Part shown: one piece after another, positions 1 through 7,335 of the stretch | Layout of the letters: each line of letters starts with the position of its first letter | Position numbering within the stretch: position 1 is the stretch's first letter | NCBI GenBank assembly: GCA_903954185.1 | Contig: CAJBMM010000037.1 | Location: 1 to 57,885 of the forward strand | DNA length: 57,885 nt | Origin: an uncultured Candidatus Berkelbacteria bacterium | Lineage (GTDB): Bacteria > Patescibacteriota > UBA1384 > CAJBMM01 | Direction of reading: 5' to 3' | Made by a program: the position numbers and the translations under genes | Notes under the pieces: generated by a model | Told to the model about the DNA's origin: nothing | The model's database searches: none | What the model saw: the letters and a program-made list of their open reading frames with translations, nothing else

Positions 1-95
1 AACTGGTCTTTAGCTCCCAGATGAGCAATGTTGGATATGTATTTCATGAGCCGAGTATACCCATGAAATCCAAAGTTTAAATAGATCTGTTGCAT
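1..95 (-). CDS. 5'-end fragment of an unknown protein (runs off the window)
   Basis: On the minus strand an ATG at 95 opens a frame that stays open to the window edge, giving about 31 residues beginning MQQIYLNFGFHGYTRLMKY. It is preceded by AAGGAG at 105-100, four bases from the ATG, which is a good Shine-Dalgarno for this genome. The visible peptide is mixed polar and aromatic with no recognisable motif. It diverges from the GC-rich unit that starts near 200. No function can be assigned from this fragment. Confidence 0.5.
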   Translation of the reverse strand, partial: MQQIYLNFGFHGYTRLMKYISNIAHLGAKDQ

Positions 96-243
96 ACTGC
101 TCCTTATTCCTTGGAGTCCAGTATGTTAATGAACTTTTGCACCAAGAATAGTTGTTAGTAAATAGTGTTTGGTTCGTAGTTAATATACTAATAATAAATT
201 TTTTGTTATGATCACCGCATCTCGCGCCTCACAGGAGAAAGCA

Positions 244-468
244 ATGCCAGGATATGACATCCTAATTGCGCAGTACGGAGCGGTTAAGATTGAGAAAAGC
301 CGGGGATCAGAACCTGCAAAGCCAAAGTCCGACGCTCAATTAGAATACGAGCAGCATTTCCTCGAAACAATGGGGCACCCCATGCCTACACCGGAAGACC
401 CGCACGTTAAGCTGACCGATGCCGAACAAAGCCATCTTGACGCACTCGTCGAGAGATGCGGCGCTTAG
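244..468 (+). CDS. Small GC-rich hypothetical protein (74 aa)
   Basis: The ATG at 244 was chosen because GGAG lies six bases upstream (234-237); an ATG at 208 in the same frame has no such site. The product is a soluble, charged 74-residue protein with no signal peptide or membrane segment, with a Pro-rich middle (GHPMPTPEDPHV) and an acidic C-terminal helix. I do not recognise the family. The gene is clearly richer in G and C than the AT-rich genes around it. It stands alone on the plus strand and is followed, after a 140-base untranslated stretch, by a strong terminator, so it forms one of several self-contained GC-rich units in the window. Confidence 0.6.
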   Translation: MPGYDILIAQYGAVKIEKSRGSEPAKPKSDAQLEYEQHFLETMGHPMPTPEDPHVKLTDAEQSHLDALVERCGA

Positions 469-611
469 GCTGTGCAAGCGGTTTTGTCTGCTCTCGGGAC
501 AAGAATGTTCCTCGCCGGGCATCAGAAGCACTTTGAAGCCACCTGCCCGCATGAGGAATAATCTCAGGCAACGCAGCCTAGAATCACTCCAAGCCGCCCG
601 CACATCACACC

Positions 612-647
612 CGCCTCCGCAGACCACCGCGGAGGCGTTTTCGTTTA
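612..647 (+). terminator. Rho-independent terminator of the 244-468 unit
   Basis: A perfect nine-base-pair stem, CGCCTCCGC (612-620) with GCGGAGGCG (629-637), is followed by a T-rich tract to 647. It closes the GC-rich unit immediately before the convergent SGNH hydrolase gene ends at 657. Confidence 0.9.
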
Positions 648-656
648 AAATCTACA

Positions 657-2573
657 TTATTGTTGTGTTTTATTTATTTTAGGAAGCATTATAAGCAAAA
701 AACTCGCACATACTAAAACCAATAAAAGTATTTGAGACGCATGCATAACATCATCTCCGGTGGCAGCTAAGCCAATGTTAATACCAAGTTTAAATGAGGC
801 GAGCGTATACTGACCGTCGGTACCAACAGATTGGATTGTTACAGTATGATCTCCATTGGGAATATCTGAAGAGGGAGTACAAGACCAATTACCATCGTTA
901 TCGGTAATAGTAGAGCATGTAATAGGATCGGAATGGATTGTGACAGTTACGCTTGAATTTGGCGAAGCAATACCACTAAATGTTGGTCGATGGCCAGTGT
1001 AATAATATTGGCTATATTTCTCATTAAAGTTAATTGTACCCATTTTAAGTAAAGAAAGCGTAGCGCTGGTTGCGGTAACTGAGGTAGATGTCGATGTGGT
1101 AGTAGTTGGCGAGCTGGTGGCGGTAGAAGTTGCTAGTGTTGGAGATGGAGTTGGAGAGGGATCAGTATTATATGTCATACAGCCATAACACGTAGCAGAT
1201 TGTGTATAGTTAGTGACTACAACATCCGCAGTTCCCACAGCGTGTGCTGGAGCAGTGGCTGTGAGTTTTTCAGAAGAAACGAAAGCAATATTAGTAGCTG
1301 CTACTCCACCGATAGTTACGGCGGCAGTAGTTATGCCAGCAGTTGATGTTAATAAATCAACAAAATTTGTGCCATTAATCGTTATAGATTCACCACCTGT
1401 AATATTCTGGGGATTATTTCCTGTTACAGAAGTAATGGTGGGAGCTGCTGTTATACCAAGGTAATCAATAAGAACATCTGCAAACAGTTTATCTCCGGTT
1501 GTAGTCATATGAACTCCATCAATCCAAAGTCCCGCAGCATTGGCTGTTACATACGCGCCAGTAAACTTACTAACTTCAACATAACCATAACCATTTTGGC
1601 GCGCAAGATCTTGAAGCGATGGGAAATATGCACCAACGTCTCCGGCTGGTCCTGTTCGGGTTCCAATAGTCGGAGGAGTCAGAATAATCGGAACCGTTGG
1701 TTTTACCACTCTTATTCTGCCTATTATCGTTTCAATATTGGCTATATAATTGCTAACAGATACAGAGGATATATCATTCGTTCCCAAGGTAATAATTACC
1801 ACACTCGGATTAAGCTGTGTTATCTCGCTTTGCCATAAACCAGCATTTGCCGCTGCCCAATGTGATCCTCTTGAACCGCTCATCCCCAATTTATCAACTT
1901 TAATTCCTCCGGAATTAGCAATATTGCAATCAACACCAAACAAAGTGACACCTGTCGTGCCAGCTGTGTTGAGCGTCATTAGGATAGAGTGCTGTGCAAG
2001 TGTTTGGCCGCCAATATTAATTGTTCCTAGGGCATTTGAAGTATTGACGGTAGAAACTGTTGTCGCACTGCCAGAATCAATTGAATAATTGAACGAGCCT
2101 CCACCCGATTGTTTTAAATAATAAATTGTATAATCAGTACCAGTACAAGTAACACCTTTCGCTGCTGGCGTAGCGACATCAGTCGAATTAGTATGCATAA
2201 TATTAGGGCCTAAACCACGTGCAGCGGAAGAATCAGTCCATGTGCCCACAGATGTTTTTGTTGCATCGGCTAGAGCTATATTATAAGGATAAGAGTCTAC
2301 GGGTACATAACCGGCCCCAGCAAAAGGGTAACTGGAAACTATTTTATTATAGAACTCAAGAGCAACGTGATTTCCTGCCGTCCACGAATCTCCGATATAC
2401 GCTATTGTGCTGTTTGGATTAACTAAAAAACCACAGTTAATATTAGATGGATTGCAATTAGGATAAAGCGATTCACCTGGAATATAGGTAGCCGAATAAA
2501 CTGAAGTTAGAGTAATGAAGAAAAAGGCTACAAAAAAGAAAAATAATAAGCAAAATTTAAAAAATCTATGAAT
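657..2573 (-). CDS. Secreted SGNH/GDSL hydrolase with IPT/TIG domain and LAATG sorting signal; ATT start
   Basis: Predicted esterase/lipase-type hydrolase displayed on the cell surface. From an ATT at 2573 the frame encodes a very hydrophobic signal peptide (residues about 4-27) and then an SGNH domain: GDS with presumed nucleophile Ser63, GTND (Asn266, Asp267) and DGVH (Asp352, His355). An IPT/TIG-like immunoglobulin fold (about 380-470) and a Thr/Ser/Pro linker follow, then the shared Ig-like module, LAATGDD, a hydrophobic helix and a KINK tail. The only canonical in-frame start, a GTG at 2249, would delete the signal peptide and the catalytic serine. No ATG, GTG or TTG lies between the upstream stop (2589-2591) and 2249. 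AAGG at 2583-2580 sits six bases before the ATT. The gene overlaps the end of its upstream neighbour by eight bases, which suggests translational coupling. Confidence 0.85.
   Translation of the reverse strand: MHRFFKFCLLFFFFVAFFFITLTSVYSATYIPGESLYPNCNPSNINCGFLVNPNSTIAYIGDSWTAGNHVALEFYNKIVSSYPFAGAGYVPVDSYPYNIALADATKTSVGTWTDSSAARGLGPNIMHTNSTDVATPAAKGVTCTGTDYTIYYLKQSGGGSFNYSIDSGSATTVSTVNTSNALGTINIGGQTLAQHSILMTLNTAGTTGVTLFGVDCNIANSGGIKVDKLGMSGSRGSHWAAANAGLWQSEITQLNPSVVIITLGTNDISSVSVSNYIANIETIIGRIRVVKPTVPIILTPPTIGTRTGPAGDVGAYFPSLQDLARQNGYGYVEVSKFTGAYVTANAAGLWIDGVHMTTTGDKLFADVLIDYLGITAAPTITSVTGNNPQNITGGESITINGTNFVDLLTSTAGITTAAVTIGGVAATNIAFVSSEKLTATAPAHAVGTADVVVTNYTQSATCYGCMTYNTDPSPTPSPTLATSTATSSPTTTTSTSTSVTATSATLSLLKMGTINFNEKYSQYYYTGHRPTFSGIASPNSSVTVTIHSDPITCSTITDNDGNWSCTPSSDIPNGDHTVTIQSVGTDGQYTLASFKLGINIGLAATGDDVMHASQILLLVLVCASFLLIMLPKINKTQQ
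748..1041 (-). repeat. Copy 1 of the shared C-terminal sorting-module repeat
   Basis: A stretch of about 295 bp encodes the Ig-like module through LAATGDD. It is near-identical at DNA level to copies at 2666, 5096, 7436 and 10018. In this copy and the next the module carries variant residues (SPNSSVTVTIHSDPI) in place of the APNAKVTVTIQSDPI seen in others. The high DNA identity across five otherwise different genes points to recent duplication or gene conversion. Confidence 0.9.
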
Positions 2574-4416
2574 TTTTATCCTTAATTTTTAATTTGTTTC
2601 TTACTAAAAGTATTGCAAAAAATGATGCAGACAGGGTTATTATCAGCCATAAATTGATTTGTGAAACATCATCTCCGGTAGCGGCTAAGCCAATATTAAT
2701 ACCCAGTTTAAATGAGGCGAGCGTATATTGACCGTCGGTACCAACAGATTGAATGGTTACAGTATGATCTCCATTGGGAATGTCTGAGGTGGGAGTACAA
2801 GACCAATTACCAGCGTTATCGGTAATAGTAGAGCATGTAATTGGATCGGAATGGATTGTGACAGTTACGCTTGAATTTGGCGAAGCAATACCACTAAATG
2901 TTGGCCGATGGCCAGTATAATAATACTGGCTATATTTCTCATTAAAGTTAATTGTACCCATTTTTAGTAAAGAAAGTACGGGGGTGGTTTGCGAGGTGAC
3001 GGTAGATGTTGTCTGTACTACTGTTGAAGTTTCTTCTGTTGTGGTAGTTGGCGAAGCGGTAATGGTAGAAGTCGTTGCAGCAGGAGTTGGAATTGCTTCT
3101 GTGGTAGCCGAGGCACTTGCAGATGCATAACCAACACCTTGGGCATTTACACCGCGGACATAAACAGAATACGAGCTGTTAGGGTCAAGTATGTCCTGGG
3201 TCCAGTTGGAGGTTGCTGAGGTAATCGTTGTTAATAAGGTATTGTCAGCCGCATTATAAACTTTGTATCCCGTGGCTCCCGCAACATCATCCCAATCCCA
3301 AGAAATTGATGTTTGCGAGACGGTACTGCTGGTTAAGCCCGTGGGTTGGATTGGCGGTAAATAGGCTGTACCCAACCCTGGGCCTATTGACTCGGCAATG
3401 ACACTATCCATTGTATAACCAGCGCCAATATTTAGCGTTCCCGTTGAACCAGCAAGAGCGGCTACGATGATTGACCCGGTCCTTCTATTGACTACACCGC
3501 CATTAATCACGTTTAGTGTACCCGTGCCAGAGTAACCAACTCGAGGAGTGCCAGCAGTGAAATTTAATTGCGAGCCAGTTCCGGTCACGGTAACTGATCC
3601 ATTACTTCCTGCTAGTCCGCCGATTTGCCAAGGCCCAGCGGCAGTATTAACTACAGCACCATTTGAAATCGTTAATGTGGCAGTACCCGACAGGCCACGA
3701 CCAATATACCCCAACCCACCAGCAATATCAGAATTCCAAACGGTGTTTGCGCCGCCTACCTCAATATTTGCGGTTGTCCCAACATCATAAGCCGCGGAAA
3801 TATTACCCGTGCTAACTGTAGCACCGTTTAAAATATTAAGGTTACCGACACTCCCGGTAAAATTACCCATGCGGACACGCGTATCGCCACTAATGGTCTG
3901 TGTGAGCGAAGATCCAGAACCAGTTACGGTAATTGTTCCATTTCCTGTTGAGGCATTACCAATCACGATCCCGCTGCCGCCTGGGGGGGCAGTAACTGTT
4001 CCGCCATTTGATACATAAAAGGTACCACCGTCCGCTACTAATTGTGTGGCGATAATCACAGAAACGCCACTGACCGTGACTGTCCCCGTATAACCGGGAT
4101 TAGTTTTAAAATATTTAACTGATAAAGCAGAATCAACTGTGGCGCTATTTAAACAATTGCTCACAAAAGTTACGGTATCAGTTGGTCCTGGTATATTAAG
4201 GTTAGCGCTATCGGCACATGCGCCAGCAGAAGTTTTCCAATTGGCTGGATTGCTAGTATTGGAATTGGTAGTACCGCCAACCCAGTAATAAGTTGCGGCG
4301 GCGCGAGCAGGAAGAGGAGTCGCAAAGAAATACACTGCAAATATAAAAGGCGCAGCTAAGAATGTTATAAAACTATAAAACCTTTTATTGGCTATAATAT
4401 GAAGACTATTCATCAT
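2566..4416 (-). CDS. Secreted beta-repeat/FN3 surface protein with LAATG sorting signal
   Basis: A 616-residue surface protein. The N-terminal hydrophobic segment (about 15-38) ends in ARAAA, a signal-peptidase-like site. Residues about 45-350 are Gly/Thr/Asn/Ser-rich repeats of the kind seen in autotransporter passengers and in PEP-CTERM-associated repeat proteins (for example VGNLNILNGATVSTGN), probably a beta-solenoid. A fibronectin type III-like domain follows (about 355-440), then a Thr-rich linker, the shared Ig-like module, LAATGDD, a membrane helix and a basic end (KLKIKDKNS). It begins ATGATG with no Shine-Dalgarno and a promoter -10 only four bases upstream, so it may be translated leaderless. 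It is the first gene of a two-gene unit with the SGNH hydrolase. A role in adhesion or surface coating is inference only. Confidence 0.85.
   Translation of the reverse strand: MMNSLHIIANKRFYSFITFLAAPFIFAVYFFATPLPARAAATYYWVGGTTNSNTSNPANWKTSAGACADSANLNIPGPTDTVTFVSNCLNSATVDSALSVKYFKTNPGYTGTVTVSGVSVIIATQLVADGGTFYVSNGGTVTAPPGGSGIVIGNASTGNGTITVTGSGSSLTQTISGDTRVRMGNFTGSVGNLNILNGATVSTGNISAAYDVGTTANIEVGGANTVWNSDIAGGLGYIGRGLSGTATLTISNGAVVNTAAGPWQIGGLAGSNGSVTVTGTGSQLNFTAGTPRVGYSGTGTLNVINGGVVNRRTGSIIVAALAGSTGTLNIGAGYTMDSVIAESIGPGLGTAYLPPIQPTGLTSSTVSQTSISWDWDDVAGATGYKVYNAADNTLLTTITSATSNWTQDILDPNSSYSVYVRGVNAQGVGYASASASATTEAIPTPAATTSTITASPTTTTEETSTVVQTTSTVTSQTTPVLSLLKMGTINFNEKYSQYYYTGHRPTFSGIASPNSSVTVTIHSDPITCSTITDNAGNWSCTPTSDIPNGDHTVTIQSVGTDGQYTLASFKLGINIGLAATGDDVSQINLWLIITLSASFFAILLVRNKLKIKDKNS
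2666..2960 (-). repeat. Copy 2 of the shared C-terminal sorting-module repeat
   Basis: Second copy of the roughly 295-bp module. It is closest in wording to copy 1, sharing the CSTITDN variant, which suggests these two diverged from each other most recently. Confidence 0.9.
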
Positions 4417-4420
4417 ATAT

Positions 4421-4450
4421 AGTTTATTCTATAACTAGCAAGTTAGTCAA
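4421..4450 (-). promoter_or_regulatory. Promoter of the 4416-657 unit, probably leaderless
   Basis: On the minus strand TTGACT (4450-4445), an 18-base spacer and TAAACT (4426-4421) are followed after four bases by ATGATGAATAG. The expected transcription start falls on or between the two ATGs. The promoter of the 12863 gene has the same layout and the same ATGATGAATAG start, which supports it. Confidence 0.55.
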
Positions 4451-4460
4451 TTGCATAGTG

Positions 4461-5027
4461 CTAATTTGGAATCGCTTTAACAACAATTCTTTTTAAAAGC
4501 GTTTCGTCGGAACATGTATAGATAATCAGTGCTCCATCATTAGTTGGGTTTAGAATTGAAATATCATCTTTGCTCACCTCAAAAATTGAGTCTACTGTGT
4601 AAAGATATTTCACCCCATCCCAATAGATAGCCAGAGCATCTCCATTTTTTAACTTATCCAAATTATACAAGGTGGTACGATTGGGAGGTAAATATTTAAA
4701 TCGATGACCTGCAATAACTACACTTGTAGTACCAACTTGACCAGCCTGAAGCCAAACCCCCTCTTGATTATCTAATACTCCTACTTCATCACCCTCAACA
4801 ATTTGAGAGTCTACATCTATTAAATGAATAACAAGCCTGCGACCGTCTGGAATCTTTTCACTTTCTAATATTTTAGTTTGATCAACGTTCCTCTTCACTG
4901 TAAAATGCTCAACGTTGTAGAATACTCTTGGCAATATCGGTAATAAAATAAATAATAATGAAATTAAAATAATAATAACCAAAATGATTTCTATAATACG
5001 ATTTTTAGTTAGTTTTAATTTTTTCAT
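4461..5027 (-). CDS. Sortase (class D/E-like transpeptidase), single-pass membrane
   Basis: A 188-residue sortase that cleaves sorting signals of secreted proteins and attaches them to the envelope. It has an N-terminal membrane anchor (residues 11-36), then the sortase beta-barrel. The expected catalytic residues are visible: His108 in VIAGHRF, Cys172 in IIYTCSDE and Arg180 in LLKRIVV. Length and motif wording fit class D/E-type enzymes rather than class A. The start at 5027 overlaps the end of the upstream substrate gene by 23 bases, so it is the last gene of the 12863-4461 operon. Five genes around it encode proteins ending in LAATGDD, which makes these its obvious substrates; LAATG replacing LPxTG is inferred as its recognition motif. 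The final nucleophile (peptidoglycan, pilin or other) is unknown. Confidence 0.9.
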   Translation of the reverse strand: MKKLKLTKNRIIEIILVIIILISLLFILLPILPRVFYNVEHFTVKRNVDQTKILESEKIPDGRRLVIHLIDVDSQIVEGDEVGVLDNQEGVWLQAGQVGTTSVVIAGHRFKYLPPNRTTLYNLDKLKNGDALAIYWDGVKYLYTVDSIFEVSKDDISILNPTNDGALIIYTCSDETLLKRIVVKAIPN

Positions 5028-7335
5028 ACTTAGTCCTAAACAATAATATGGTTATCGCTATTAATAATAAACTTAATATCTGTGATATATGCATAACATC
5101 ATCTCCGGTGGCAGCCAAGCCAATGTTAATACCAAGTTTAAATGAGGCGAGCGCATATTGACCGTCGGTACCAACAGATTGGATTGTTACAGTATGATCT
5201 CCATTGGGAATGTCTGTAGTTGGAGTGCAAGACCAGTTGCCGTTACCATCTGCGGTAGTGGTACAAGTAATTGGGTCAGATTGAATAGTAACAGTAACTT
5301 TAGCATTAGGTGGAGCAATGCCAGTAAATTTTGGTCGGTGGCCTGTGTAGTAGTAGCGGTTGTATTTAGAGTTAAAATTTATTGTACCCAACTTTACAAG
5401 CGTAAGAGCGGCAAGACTGTTAGATGAAGTGCTTTGAACAACGTCACTTGTTGTTTGAGTAGCATCACTAGAAGATGAGGCAGAAACAACCTCTAAATTT
5501 ATTGTTTTGCTATAAGTATCTGAAATTTGACCAATCGCATCCTTGTACTTTACATAAACTGTTTTGGCACCATTGCCATCACCAAGAGTCCAACTTTTAG
5601 TAGTAACGAAGTCTTCCCACTCTACACCACTAAATGACGCGTCGTTACTAATTTGCATTTGACTCACTTCGCCAAAATTAGAAATAGAGCTTAATGTTAA
5701 AGTAACTACCCTTGTTGGTGTGGAATTTGCACCATCTGCTATATCAATACCCCCACTCGCAAATGCTGCATAACTTACCGGGTCGGCCGCGACAGCAGAA
5801 AATTCAGATGTTGAGCCAAGGGTATTCGTAGCTGTTGCGGTAATTTTATCTATGGCTGTTGGGGTAGCGCCAGTTATCGGTACTGCCAACGCAATATCAT
5901 TTCCAATTTCTGTAGTTGTTACCGAACCAATAAATGTCTCTCCTGGTCCGCGGCCAGAAGAATGAATTGTAGTATTATTAAAGAATTCCAGTGTATATGG
6001 GGCTTCGTCCGCTTTAAAATCTAAATTAGCTTTAACTAATAATTTACCGTCGCTAGATAACCCCATTTTAGTAATTACGGGATAATTCATTCGATCATTA
6101 TAACTTGTATCTATATCACCTGCATCATTGGGGGTCGCTGTGCCGTATACTAAATCAATTGGTGTTCCTGTAACGTTATGTATGCTATTTTGACTAAAAC
6201 GATTCCATTTGGAATTTCCATTTTGCAAGGCAATAGCAGCATCTGATAGGTGCGCAAAAGTATTGCGAGCAATTGTCCAACCAGTAGCTACCCCATTGTC
6301 GGTAACTCCTGGCTCTACAAAACTGCTCTGCAAATCATCATTAAAAGCATTTGTGCCAAAATAGTTTCCTTGGATAATTCCATCAGATCCGGATATTCTT
6401 ACTAAAGTCCGCTTGTTAATATTGATACAAGCAAAAATATTACTTTCCTCAGTGTCAGAAACTCCATCGAGATTGGTTCCAATTCTTGTTCTATCGCCAT
6501 TTGCCTGCAGAAAATAACGGTACATCCCACCCGTTCCACATGTTCTGCTGGTTTTATCTACGCCAAAGTAGTTTCCAGAAACAATATTGTCTGAATCTGC
6601 CGCCGCAACAAATTGAAAAGCACCACCGCTTTGATTTGTTCCCCACATTTGAATTAAATTACGTTCGCCGTTGTCGTTTACGCCATCGCCGTTTGTGCCA
6701 AATATATTTGCTGTAGACCCAGTTTGCACGGTCGTAGTTCCAAATGCACTAGACGTACTTCCGCTAATGTTGGTTGCAATAAAATTGCCTTCTATCCAAT
6801 TATTACTAGATGCAGTAAATTGCATCCCCCCGGAAGTAGATGACCCCATATTTAAACCAGCAAGATGATTATTGCCAACATTAATAGTAAATAATGGACC
6901 GCCGGTTATAGAAACACGTATTTTCAAAACCGTATTAAGTGTTTCTCCAAATGCCGCTGTATTTCTTGAAGCGCCAGCTTGCGAATAACCATTAATAAAT
7001 ACACCTGCTGTATCGCTTAAGATGTAATTTGCGTTTGTTGAAAGCAAAAAATATCCTTGAACATCGCCTGCAGGGGGAATATAGCCGCCGTCAGATTCGG
7101 GAATATTAAAATTAATAGTATCGGCACCAACATTAGCATTTGCTGCTGCTACCGCCTCTCGCAAAGAACAATCGGCATTACAACTTCCATCGTTTGTATC
7201 TGCAGTTTTTGTAACAGTAAAGGTTGTGGAGCTAGCTTTAGTGAAATTTTGCACAAATAAAGAAGGCACTATAACAGCTAGAATAACTATTAATATTGAG
7301 AACTCTATATATTTATTGACTGCAAAATACCTCAT
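5005..7335 (-). CDS. Secreted CSLREA-type parallel beta-helix protein with LAATG sorting signal
   Basis: A 776-residue surface protein. A signal segment (about 10-35) is followed by NADCSLREAVAAANA (about 55-70), the CSLREA motif that commonly precedes right-handed parallel beta-helices. Repeats such as WIEGNFIATN and GNYFGVD support a beta-helix to about residue 430. Ig-like segments, a Ser/Thr linker, the shared module, LAATGDD, a membrane helix and a basic tail (RTKYEKIKTN) follow. The ATG at 7335 directly abuts the TAA of the upstream gene. The sortase gene begins inside its last codons. Such proteins are often carbohydrate-active or adhesive, but no catalytic residues are recognisable. 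Confidence 0.85.
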   Translation of the reverse strand: MRYFAVNKYIEFSILIVILAVIVPSLFVQNFTKASSTTFTVTKTADTNDGSCNADCSLREAVAAANANVGADTINFNIPESDGGYIPPAGDVQGYFLLSTNANYILSDTAGVFINGYSQAGASRNTAAFGETLNTVLKIRVSITGGPLFTINVGNNHLAGLNMGSSTSGGMQFTASSNNWIEGNFIATNISGSTSSAFGTTTVQTGSTANIFGTNGDGVNDNGERNLIQMWGTNQSGGAFQFVAAADSDNIVSGNYFGVDKTSRTCGTGGMYRYFLQANGDRTRIGTNLDGVSDTEESNIFACININKRTLVRISGSDGIIQGNYFGTNAFNDDLQSSFVEPGVTDNGVATGWTIARNTFAHLSDAAIALQNGNSKWNRFSQNSIHNVTGTPIDLVYGTATPNDAGDIDTSYNDRMNYPVITKMGLSSDGKLLVKANLDFKADEAPYTLEFFNNTTIHSSGRGPGETFIGSVTTTEIGNDIALAVPITGATPTAIDKITATATNTLGSTSEFSAVAADPVSYAAFASGGIDIADGANSTPTRVVTLTLSSISNFGEVSQMQISNDASFSGVEWEDFVTTKSWTLGDGNGAKTVYVKYKDAIGQISDTYSKTINLEVVSASSSSDATQTTSDVVQSTSSNSLAALTLVKLGTINFNSKYNRYYYTGHRPKFTGIAPPNAKVTVTIQSDPITCTTTADGNGNWSCTPTTDIPNGDHTVTIQSVGTDGQYALASFKLGINIGLAATGDDVMHISQILSLLLIAITILLFRTKYEKIKTN
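5096..5389 (-). repeat. Copy 3 of the shared C-terminal sorting-module repeat
   Basis: Third copy. It carries the variant reading KYNRYYYTGHRPKF and a single YALASF instead of YTLASF, and is otherwise nearly identical to copies 4 and 5. Confidence 0.9.

Noticed and set aside
2249-2573. A frameshift splitting the SGNH hydrolase from its signal peptide
   Set aside because: The frame is open without interruption from 657 to the stop at 2589, so no shift is needed. Only the start codon is unusual (ATT).
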